Shown here: piece after piece, positions 1 to 12,300 of the stretch
How positions within the stretch are numbered: position 1 is the stretch's first letter
Layout: every line of letters starts with the position of its first letter
Assembly (NCBI GenBank): GCA_013365365.1
Contig: JABVXU010000755.1
Coordinates: 1 to 22,399, forward strand
Direction: 5' to 3'
DNA: 22,399 bases
Source of the DNA: Cruorifilaria tuberocauda
Lineage: Eukaryota > Nematoda > Chromadorea > Rhabditida > Onchocercidae
Made by a program: the position numbers and the translations under genes
Notes under the pieces: model-generated
Seen by the model: the letters and a program-made list of their open reading frames with translations, nothing else
Databases searched by the model: none
What the model was told of the DNA's origin: nothing

Positions 1-223
1 TAAAAAAAAATTATAAGTTTGATTGATAAAGAAATAAAAAAAGTTATCGGTAAGTATAAAATGTAATAAGTTAAAGAAAAGATAAATTAAACAACTTATC
101 GAAATATTTTTCTAGTAAAAAATAGAAAAATTTTTTAATTTATTTAAATTTACTTAAATTTACTTAAAAAATACTTTTATTATTTTGAAAGTATTTCTGA
201 AAAAAAAGAAACAATAAGCTTAC
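1..223 (-). other. Intron 18 (partial)
   Basis: AT-rich sequence following the GTAAGC donor. It contains a short repeat of TTAAATTTAC and no exon that I can support. Confidence 0.6.
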
Positions 224-358
224 AGTAAGTTTTAATGCTTCTTCAGCATTTTGTTCCAATTCAATTTCCTCCGTATAAGTTATTTCACGAAGTTTTTTCG
301 GTCCATCATTTTCCTCCACTTCAATCTCTTCGATATTTGCTAGCATTTCTATTGGTGC
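224..358 (-). CDS. Exon 18 (acidic), last exon in window
   Basis: The acceptor is AATTTAAG and the donor CTTACT|GTAAGC. It encodes 45 residues, [19 protein letters not shown] and then charged text ending [11 protein letters not shown]. It leaves in phase 0. No further exon is visible in positions 1-223, so the gene continues outside the window. Confidence 0.85.
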
Positions 359-3300
359 CTTAAATTTTGTTACTTACAAATCTTTTGTTTTTGTTTTCTT
401 TTTTTAACTTTCTGTTTTTTTTCAAGGGAAAATACCAGGAATGATAGTTACCTAAGTATAATTCTATTTCAACAGCAAAAAGTTATCATAAGTTACTTTT
501 ATTAGCAATGATCTTAAAAATACCAGGAATGACAATTACCTAAGTATAATTCTATTTCAACAGCAAAAAGTTATCATAAGTTACTTTTATTAGCAATGAT
601 TTTACTGATAATGCAATGATATTACTTCTATTTATATGAAATTGGATATAATTCAGCTTAGATAAATGGGAAAAATTTAACTGCGAAATAATTTTGCTGT
701 TACAATTTGATAATAACGGTTAGAATTCAATAATTAGATATGAAATTAAAATTTAAAAATTTTTATTTTTCAGAGAAAAATTAGTTGGAAGAAAAAAATT
801 CTTTTTTAATTAGCAAATTGGAAATATTACAACTAATTACACGTATGCTAATTCGATTTCAGCATTTAAGCTTATTTCTTAAGTAATTCAAGCTATCGAA
901 TTCCGTTAAAAAATTATTGTGAAAGAAAAAATGATAGGATTAATTTAGCTAATTAAAAACTTTTTCTTGTTTAAATTAATTTTAAATTTGTACCGTATCA
1001 TCGAATATTTCATCACATAATTCATCAATTTCAATATCATCTTCGTCTTGCATCGATGCAATTATTATCGGTGGAATTGAAATTGATGAAATCTGCAAAA
1101 AAAAAATTTAATTAAAAGGTGAATTGTAAATTAATAAGTTAATTGTTATTTTATTTTTATTTAAATAGCTATTTAGAAGTATTTTGGTTTTATGAAAGAG
1201 TGAAATATTAAAACAAAGCATCGACAAAATAATTTGAATCATACTTTTCATTCTTTTTCTTTTTTAGGATATAAAATAAAAATCTAAATTTTTTTTTTGT
1301 AATAAATTTTTAACTTATTTTTCATGAAAGAGATGATTTGCATATGACCTTAATACGACCTTTTTAATATTTACCGTTTCGTTTTCTTTAAATTTTTAAA
1401 TATTACTATAAATTTTGAAATTAAATTTTTTTCATTTTATTCTTACACTATCAATTGCAGATTCCAATGCCTCATTTGAAGTATTCTCCGTTAAACACAA
1501 ATCTTCTGATATTTCAGTTAATTCCTTTTCGTCATCCTCCGTATATTCATCATCACTGTACAACTCCTCTTCATCATACTGTAATTATGAGCTCATTTTT
1601 TCTTCATTTTTATGAAAATTATATACTATCATTCGTAAATATTCTTTGACATACTGTAACTCATGATACATATATTTTTATTTTAAAGTTTAACAGTTTG
1701 TTTTTCCTTCATTTTAAATAAATTTGTTTACCAGTATTTACATACATTCATTGTCATACTGTAAATTAGACTGTATGTGTAAATTTCATGCTTTCCTAGT
1801 TTGAGAGTAATGTATACGGTTGTATCACTGTGAATACATTCCTCCTTTGTCATACTGTAAGTCATACTGTAATTGTAAATTTATTCACGCCTAATGTTAG
1901 ATGAAAATACATATAATTGTATCACTATAAATGTATCACTCTCTCTTTGTACTGTAAATTATGCTGTAATTGTAAATTTCACGTTTTCCTAATTTCAGAC
2001 GGAAATACACATGGTTACATTACCATATATATACTCTCCTTGTACTGTAAGTTATACTGTAATTGTGAATTTCATGCTTGTCTAATCTCAAATGCAAATA
2101 TATGTGGTTGTACCATTATTTATATATTTTCCTTTTTATCATACTGTGGTAACATGAAAATTATAAATTTATTTGTTTTATACAAATTTCAAAGGAAAAC
2201 ATATACTTCTATTATATAATATAATGTATTTTTCTATCAATCTTTGGAAGTTATTTTTAAATTTAAAATTAAAAAAAAAGTGAAAAGTATTTAAAGAATA
2301 CTAAAAAGGTGGGAATTAAAAAAAAAACCTCCGAATCATCATAATATTCGATAGAAGATTCCTCCTCATCTGCTCCTTTTAATGCTGCTTTTTGGACAAG
2401 TTTAAGCGTAAAACCAACATCAATACTATCTTGATACTGTATACCAGCATACTGTAAACAGTGAATTTCATAATTCTATGATTTTCATAAATCATCAATT
2501 AAATTTTATCGACAATATTTACATCATCGGTAGAGGAAGAAATGGGACTAAAATAAGTTCCAAAATTTGAAGATGATGGACGATATTCATCAGTTTCCAT
2601 ACGACTTCCATTTCTTGAACAAGCTTCTGAAATTTACTTGTTAAAAATTTTAAATGATTTTAATCTGATCGACGATTAAATTCAATTTTAGCTTTATTGT
2701 TCAACTAAAATATTTCTATCCAATTAAAGAAGTGATTTCAATAAATCAATTAGTAAAATAAATTTATGATATTTATGCAATATTTTCAAATTTGAAAATT
2801 TCATTTCACTCTTTTTAAAAATTAAAATTTTGAAAATTTTATTCGATTAAACATCTAAAATTTTCATAAAATTCTAACCATCAGAATTAAAATTATCAAT
2901 ATCTTCGTAATCTGTTGACGATTCCACGGATTCTTCATGTGCTGAATCCCAATCATCCATACCGTCGTAGCTAATTGATGTGGTAAATACAGGTGGTGGT
3001 ACTGCCATAATTTTGGAAACACGTCCTCGATTATCGTTACTTCTGTAAAAATAACAAATGCTAATTAATTAATTAGTTAATTAATTTGTATTAATTAATT
3101 AATTAATACAAAATTTTTTGATTTTTTTTCAGTGCAATCATTATACCATCTGCATAAATTATCCCTTATTCTATCGTAGAAATGTAAAAAAAAAGATTGT
3201 AAAAAAGTAACCTTGTTGGTGCTTCAACAATAAATTCTTCGTTAAAATCATTTTCATCATAAGGAGGTGAAAAAGAGCGTTTCCGGTATTCCGATAATAA

Positions 3301-6300
3301 AACCGGATCAGGATCATCTTAAAAAATTTCTTTTATTTTTTAATTGTTTTTTACTTTTCTTAAAAAAATATTTTATTTAATTAAGCACGACAATAATATT
3401 TGATTTGTTTAAATTTTTTGAAAAGACGATCGCAATGAAGAAATTAAAATTAATTATATTTCAATTTTATTATTAAACTGTAATTTATAAATGCAATATT
3501 TTCGGATATTTCTATTTCTAAATTCGATTTAAAAATGATAACTTTCATAATTTCCTATTAATTTCTAATTTGATGCCTAAATTAAATTTAAATTTTTTTT
3601 AATGAATGATTTGAAAAAATTTCCCTGTTTTGCCACTTTACCTACCGTTAATTTGGAAAATGAAAAAACGATGAAGATTGGTTGAATTCATTTTTAGGGC
3701 ATTAGAAAGCAACCTCTTGGCTTCCGTTTCCGTTCAACTTTCTCAACATCTGTTTGTAATTCGATTGTTTCCGAAACGTTTATATCATACTCGAAATTAT
3801 TCTCAACCGTATTTGCTACCATTTCATTTTCTACAATAATTTTTAAGAAAATATATTGATTTTACTGTATTTTTTAAAAACTATACAGATTTATTATCTA
3901 CTGTATTTTTTAAAAATTGCACGAAAAACACAAAAATAGTAAGAATTTTTAAGAATAATTACTATACAATTTTTAATAATCTAATTATTTATAATAATAG
4001 AAATAATAGTAAATTAAAAATATATCATTAAGAAAGTAAGTAATTTGAAAATTTGAAATTTTAACAAACCTTTGTAATCATTATCACTATCAATGGTTTC
4101 AATCGTATGACAAATATCATCACTACTAAATGTAAAATCGGTGGTAAGATGATTTGGTGAATCTTGTGTCGATGGCTGTGTAACAAGCAATAACGGTAGC
4201 TTCCAATTAATCAATTTTCGCTAAACGAAATATGAAGATAACATTTAAAAAATTATAAAAAAATTATCAAAATTAAAATTAAACAGTAAAATTTGATGTT
4301 TTCTGTTGTATCTACAAAATAGCAATTGGTAATTACCGTATAGGTAATTAAAATGGTAATTACGGTAACAGTACTTGAAATAGTATTACGGTAATAGTAG
4401 TTTAAGTGGTAATTACGGTAATAGTAGTAATTAGATTAAATGAGGTGATTGAATCAATAGGTAAAACCTTTAAAACTTATCCATAGGAATAAAATATGCA
4501 CCTGTAATACAATATTCGATGGATTTTCTGTTCAGCATTTTAAATTAATTGAAATTTTTAGTGAGAAATGAAAATTCAATCGAAGAAGAGAAATTATCTC
4601 TGATAATTGAAGCAATAAAATTGTGTATTTTTTAATCTGTTTAAATTTACTGATAAGTAATTATTACTTTGTTCGTTGTAACTTCTTCCTCCTTCTCTTC
4701 CTCTTCTTCCTCTTCTTCCTCTCTTTCGTCATCTTCCTCTTCCTCCTGTTCATCTTCAACTTCATCTTCATCTTCATCTAATTTCTCATCATCTACTTCA
4801 TTTTTTATCAGAGCTTTATCTGTCGCAGTGATTACTTCGTCTTTTTCCATACTTTCAACCTTAAAAATCATACTTGCTAGAAGATATGTACGTGGAATTT
4901 CATTTAAAATTACTACAATTAAATTTAAGTTGAATTAAGTCACCATACTTTATTGCTGACATATCACAAGGATACAGTCGTCTTTCTTCTATGCCGGAAA
5001 GAACAGCCGGATGGTCATCCGTACGGATCAGTATTTATGTTAGAACCAATCCGTCTTACTACTTACGTTCAGTTTTTCATAAAGATATGAGTAGATATGA
5101 CACGCAAATGGTACATTTTCATATCATATCTATCTACGGTTTCGAAATTAATATATCTTCCGCATCTACACGCATATACGGTATTTGTCGTTGTTAGAAT
5201 AAATGCGTTTATGGAATTGGTACATTATGTTTCGATGCGAATTGATGCATCTGGCTATCAATGCAGAATCTTTGCGGATTTCTTCGTAGATGCGCAATTG
5301 ACGCATCTGTATATCTATGCAAGGTTGTTGTTTTGTGTGGAATTTGCAGTGCGGAATTGCGCAAATTTTCCCGAATATTCATCGATTAATATGCATCGGA
5401 ATTGGTATATTTGTAAATATTCGTCCACAGATGCGGAATCGTTACATCTACGTATATTTGTGCATAGATGCGGAATCATTACATCTTCTTATATTCGTGC
5501 ATAAAAGCGGAACTGTTATATCTACGTATATTTGTGCACAGATGCGGAATCGTTACATCTTGTTATATTTGTGCATAAAAGCGGAACTGTTACATCTACG
5601 TATATTTGTGCAGATGCGGAATCGTTATATATGCTTATGCGGAACTGCTACATCTACGTATATTTGTGCACAGATGCGGAATCATTACATCTTCTTATAT
5701 TCGTGCATAAAAGCGGAACTGTTATATCTACGTATATTTGTGCATAGATGCGGAATCGTTATATATGCTTATGCGGAACTGTTACATCTACGTATATTTG
5801 TGTATAGATGCGGAATCGTTAAATATGCTTATGCGGAACTGCTACATCTACGTATATTTGCGCATAGATGCGCAATTGACGCATCTGCACATCGATGTGA
5901 AATTATTGCTATCGCAATTGGAATAAATTGGTGAAAAATTGGATGAGGAATAGAATTTGAAAATGCATTACCTTAGAAAGTTTCGTATTTGCAGCATTCG
6001 AACTATCAGTCATAGGTTGCTGATCGTTAGCGCATTTTGTATTTTGATTATCATCTACAATCAAATACAATTACTTTCTGTTTTACTTAAGGTTTTTATA
6101 CTTTACCAAGTTTTTTTTTACTTTACTAAGTTTTTTAACCTAAAAGTTTTGAAAAGAAAAATGAAAAATTAAAAGCAACGAAAAATAGAATGCTAAAATA
6201 ACAAAAAGCTAAGAAAAGAGAAAATCACGACGAAATGGTAATTTTACGGATTATCAGTGATAAAGAAATGATAGAATTAATCAATTATTTCTTCCATTTA

Positions 6301-9300
6301 ACGAATTTATTTAATTTATTTAAAAAGGAGAAAAATTTTTTAAAATTTGGCTAAAATTACTGATCTAATCAATAATTAGATTGATCCAATTTAAATTGAA
6401 AATCAAATTAAATTAAAAAATGAAATTAAATGAAATTGATTTCTCGTTATCAATTAAGAACAAAATTTTAAACAAATAATTATCAATATCAATAAAAGTT
6501 TTTGATAAAATTAAAATTATTCTTTTTCATTTATTAAATTTTCTGTCTTTTATTTTAATTCAATTGAATTACAATTTTTCTTCCTCATTAATCAATTCTT
6601 TATCAAATTATTCCATCCGATTATTGAATATTTAAATAGTTTTGGTAATTTCCGCAGAAATAAATTTCAATTGAAAATTTTAAATTTCTGAAAGACAAAA
6701 AAGAAACGAGAGAAAGAGAGTGAGAGAGAGAGAGAGAGAGAAAACGATGATTGGAAGAGAGATGAATGAAATTTTTCATGATTTTTTTTCTGTCATTTCA
6801 ATTATAGAAATAAAACAAAGAAATTTCTTTTTTGCATTTATAATTATTTAATTGAATTATCACCTACACTTACGATTGAATGATTTAAATGAAACATTTA
6901 AATTGAAATTTAAATTAAATTAAAAAATGAAATTAAACGAAACAAAAATTTTCTTCTTGAGATTTTTTACATTTTAGATTTTTTAAATCATTTTTTAGAT
7001 TTAAATTAGATTCTTCTTAGATTTCAAAAAAAAATTTTTTTTAGCAAAGAAATTGAATGAATGAATGAATGAATGCGAGAGGATCGAAATATGAATTCAA
7101 AAATAGCAAAAAGAAGCAATTTAGATGAAAAATATTTGAGCATTTTATTTTACAAACAACATTTTCTATTTATTCAAAGTATATCTCAAAATTTTTTTCA
7201 TTCTTTTTTTCTCCCTCATTCTTGTTCTCTTTCTTTTGCTTCTCACTCTCTTCCTCTTCTTTGCTAGCTATGTTTATTTTTGCAATTTAAAAAAAGAACG
7301 AAGAGAAAAAGTTTTGAAATAGCAGTATGAAAAATATGAATTTTAACTAGTTAGTTTTTTTCTTTTTACTTTTACTTTTTATTACTTCCAGCTGTTTTTG
7401 TTTCAAAGCTCTTTTAAGATAACTGGTAAGTAAGATAATTTAGATAAGTTTTAAGTAAGATAATTAGTTTAAGATGATTCAATTAATAATTTTTACTTCT
7501 GCATTTATTACTTCTTATGATTTTTTAAAGTTTTTTCATTTCTTTTCTTATTCATTTATGTATTTACGCACACACACACACATACCTAGACATACATACA
7601 TACACACAGACACACACATACACACACACGCTGACGTGTACAAAAGTTTTCGTTAAATTTCCAGCAAATATTTTTACAGTGTCGCAATTTTAGTGATGAT
7701 GATTGAAAAAAAGAACCGGAATTTCCGGAATCCGAATGACAATCCGATCAGTAGAAAACTTTCGATAAATGAGTTAAGTGAGGAAATAATATGAAAAGCA
7801 AATAAAAAAGCTAATTTTCAAATAGAACGAAATAATCCGTTAAATAGTAATTAGGTAAGTAAAAGAGATTTAGAAAGAATTGTATCGCATACAATTATCG
7901 ATGATAAAGTTATTTGGCTATGGTCATTATAGGGTTATTTGGCTGATTTGGCTGTTATTTGGCTATTACCTTCTATTACAGTGATAAATACTTATCTTAA
8001 TAACTTGTTAATAACTTATTACTAACTTATCATCTAGAAATCCATGCAATTTGGTCATGGATTTTTGTTCAAAAAAAAAATTTCAAAAAATATTTAATAG
8101 AGAAATATCGAGTAAAAAGTAAGAGAAAATATCGAAATTTTAATTCGAAATTTTACTTTTAATCGAAAAGGACTTTTGAACAGTTTTGTTAAATGTTTAC
8201 TCAAATACAATTACTCAAATACAATATGATCCGAACCTATTGCTGTTGAATTAGTATTTGTAGTAGAAATTTGTAATATTTCTTCTTCCTTCGAGCATTT
8301 CAATTTATCATCCTAAAATTAAATTAAATTCTTAACAAATTTCATAAGAATAAATAATTAAATGTAATTTTTAAAAAAAGCATGAATTAATTTAATTTTT
8401 ATTCAAAAAAATTATTTGAATTTTGTTCTGGAAAAAGTTTACAAAATCTTGCTTGATAAGTTCCTGAATTTTATTAATGAATTTTTCAAATTTAATCTAA
8501 AATTACTTGATAATTTTCACTGATTTAATTCATGAAATCTTTTTCTTGACTGCACTTTGATTGATTAATGATAATTAATAATTGATTAATCATTACCTCC
8601 AACATATCACGCTCATTAAGTTTAGCAATATCACGTAAGATATCTTTTAAGTCATTTTTATCACGTGAAATCTCTTTTGCTTCATCTTCATCGTTTTTCG
8701 TTTCATTTTCACTACGTGAACTATACTTTCTATCATCTGAAATTATGAAAAGATAAAAATTACTTAAATACTTATAATTACTCAGGTAATTGAAATTATC
8801 AAGTAACAATTGAAATTGCATACTTAAAGTTGAAAGAAAAAAACTTTACTAAATTTATCACCGTTCAAAATATTCGATTAAATATATCATTCAAACTTTC
8901 ATACTCAAACATTGGCGAATATAATTAATGATATTCAAAACTTATCACTACTATCAAATTATGATTGAGACTGATGAGAAATTAGCGATAAGTTGGAAAA
9001 TATCAACTTCTAGATTTAGGTAGTAATTTGGATAATTAAGAGTTATCAGTTAAATTTGTAATTATCAAACTTACGTAATTTATCAGTTAAATTTATAATT
9101 ATCAAACTTACGTAATTTATCAGTTAAATTTATAATTATCAGACTTACGTAATTTATCAGTTAAATTTATAATTATCAGACTTACGTAATTTATCAGTTA
9201 AATTTGTAATTATCAAACTTACGTAATTTATCAGTTAAATTTATAATTATCAAACTTACGTAGTTTATCAGTTAAATTTGTAATTATCAAACTTACGTAA

Positions 9301-12300
9301 TTTATCACTTAAATTTTTAATTATCAAACTTACGTGATTTAGTATCAGTTGTTGAGCGACTGTTTGATACATCCGGATCTTTTATATAACGATTATAAAA
9401 CTTATCCAATCGTTGTTTAACGCTATCTTCTGATTCGGAATATTCCTTTAGGAAAAATGAGTTTGAATTGAATTTAAGTTTGTTTCTTTACAAGTTAAGA
9501 TTGGAAATTTAAAGAAGTTTTTTTTGATATTAAAATTGAAAATCTTTTTTTTGAAATTAGTATTGAGAAATTTTTTTAAAAGGGACAATGTTCATGAGTT
9601 TAAAAAAAAGAATTAAGTTTGCTTAAATTCGAAAGGAGATAATTTTATCTTATCAGCTGAGAAACGTGACATAGATACCTTATCAGTTGAGAAACGTGAC
9701 ATAGATACCTTATCAATTGAGAAACGTGACATAGATCAGTTGAAGATATCTTATCAGTTGAAGATACCTTATCAGTTGAAGATACCTTATCAGTTGAGAA
9801 ACGTGACATAGATTTGTAATCTCGATTTGATGCATAATTTCGTTGTTCTCGATTCACGTAACTTGGAGTTTGTGAACGATTATAACGTGGTAATGTTCCG
9901 TATGATGATCCGTAACCGGATGTGGCATAATGACTTGACGAATATCTGATAATCAATAGAATTTAATTAGTTTAAATTGAATCTTAATCTAAATTTATTT
10001 ATATAAAGTTTAAGCAAAGTTTATAAGTTTATAACTTTAACTAAGTAAAGTTTATAACTTTAAATAAAGTTTAATTTAAATTACAATATTATTTTTTATC
10101 ATAAAATAACGATTAATTAATTAAGAAACAATTTTAAACAAGTTTATTTAAATTATATTAATCCATATTATATTACAATTTATAAAAAACTTATCATAAT
10201 AGATATTAAAAATTAACTCAAATAAAAACATTGGAAAAATTTAATAATAATAATACTGTATTCAATGTTGATAAGGATAGTAATGATATGATAATGTTGA
10301 TAAAATATTGATAAGATTTCTTTAGGCTATTTTTAACAAAATCCATTGTGGTATTTCCAACGAATTTTTGATGTGTTTTTCTTATCACTTTATCATTTTA
10401 TCAGTTTAATATGCAAGATTATTCATTATCATTAGATGGAATATGCTTTTTCTCTGATAAGATTAATTGATTAATCAGTTAGAACAAATCGTACAATTAA
10501 ATTAAACCGGTGAAAGTTTAATTGTACACAATTAAAGTGCTAAAACCGGAATACAATTAAAAAACCGGAAAACTGAAACGGAAAATGGAAGAAAATTTTG
10601 AGGTAAGAAAAGCTAACGATGTTCGACGTTCATAAGCAGTTGGGATATGATCGTTATCGTAACGTCGTAATGATGATACTCCAATATCATTTAACTTTGT
10701 TCCTAAATACCTCATAATTCTATTATTGCTTAAAATTAATTAGCTATTAATTAATTAATTAGTTAATTAATTAATTAGATAATAATTCAATGATTTAATG
10801 ATTAAATAATCATGATAATTTATTCAAAATTCTTTCCATTATTGCTAAAGTTTTTCTTGGCAACAATAAAATCGATTTACTAATTAATTAATTAATTAAT
10901 TAATTAATTGATTATTTATTGTCGTACACTATTCGGAATTTTTGAAATGATACAAATTAGGTTTCGCATTGTTCCTTGCTTTTTTTTAATTTAATTAAAT
11001 TTAAATTAAAAATTGTTTTTTTAATTTTTTAAAACTAAATACTTCATGATTCTGTAAGTATCTTTGAATTATAAAGCTTTTTCTCTCTTTTTTTCAACTT
11101 AAAATTCGGAAAGGAATTTATACCGGAAGTGAAAAATCTGTAATTGATTTTAATCACCTGAACTATAACTTGTACTACGTGTTGTAGCAAATGTATTAGA
11201 TGAGAAATTATTTTGTGATGATCTTCGATGATTTGATGATGCTAAACGATCAATACTTCCATACCTGAAAACATGCGGAAATATTTAATTAATTAATTAA
11301 TTAACCGATTTTAAATTTTGAAATAATTGCAACTGATCTGATTTGAAATATTTGATTAATTTAATTGTGAAAGTTAAAATATTTCATTCATTTTAATTCT
11401 AATCTAATCAATAATAATATAAAATAGATTAACTTTATAATATTAAATAGATTAACTTTATTAAATAGATTAACTTTATAATAAGATTAAATAGATTAAC
11501 TTTATAATAAGTTAATGATGAACTTTAATTTACTTAGCTAATGATTAATTGTTTCTAATTTTCGTTAATTAATAACTGAATAAACTTTAAAATAAAAATA
11601 ACTGATTGCAGAAACTAAAATGCTTTATTAATTCAATCAATAAATTAATTCTTATCAATTTTAATTAACCATTCTTAACATGATTTGATTGATACAGTTT
11701 AGCTCATTGAGATGAATCTTTTATTCATTTCAGAAAGAAAGAATAAAATGAAATTTAAAAGAAAAAAGAAGAATTGAACATTTTAAACCATTTTGCTTCT
11801 TTCATTTAAACCACTTTGCTTCTTTCATTTAAACCATTTTGCTTTTTTCATTTTATTTTTAATAAATTATTTGCTAAATGATGGAAACTTTCATCTTATG
11901 CATTCATTTTTTCATTTTCAACAATTTTTTTCACTTCCTTCATACTTTCTTATCTTCTCACTCTTATCAGATTTATTATATACTTTAACTTTTTGAAATT
12001 TATAATCGACGAAAATCTTATCTTTTTTAATTTTCCAATTCTCTTGAAAAAATTCTGAAATGATTTCATGTTTCGATGAAATGTTTAAAGTAAAGTATTG
12101 TTTTCGTTTTTTCCTTTCGTTAAACTTTCAATATTTGAATAAATAACTATTCGAAGAGCTATTAAATCTTCTTACATTTCTGCAAATTTTAAGAGAAATT
12201 TTTGATTATGTTGAAGAGAGAGAAAAAAAGAAAGAATTTTCGATATTAAAAAAATGTTTAGTGAAAATTTTTTTCTTGTTTGATCGGATAAATGAAGTGA

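Larger units (their letters stand above)
6055..8236 (-). other. Intron 7, longest intron
   Basis: About 2.2 kb without a supported exon. It holds (GA)n, (GAAT)n and (CA)n simple repeats. A TCAAATACAATTACT word occurs at both ends (6061 and 8201). Confidence 0.6.

Noticed and set aside
1917..2219. Cys-rich 100-codon plus-strand ORF
   Set aside because: It lies antisense to the 3' splice-site array and repeats with its ~95-bp unit.
4070..4220. Membrane segment in exon 10 (KLPLLLVTQ)
   Set aside because: The hydrophobic run is under ten residues and sits in polar sequence.
4669..4938. Ser-rich plus-strand ORF
   Set aside because: It is antisense to the Glu/Asp-coding exon 9, which has proper splice sites and phase.
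5433..5869. CRISPR-like array of 37-bp repeats
   Set aside because: Units abut with no unique spacers, the genome is eukaryotic, and no cas genes are present.
5317..5934. 205-codon plus-strand ORF
   Set aside because: It follows the 37/23-bp minisatellite in intron 8; the repeated YIYVYLC-like text in several frames is repeat periodicity, not a protein.
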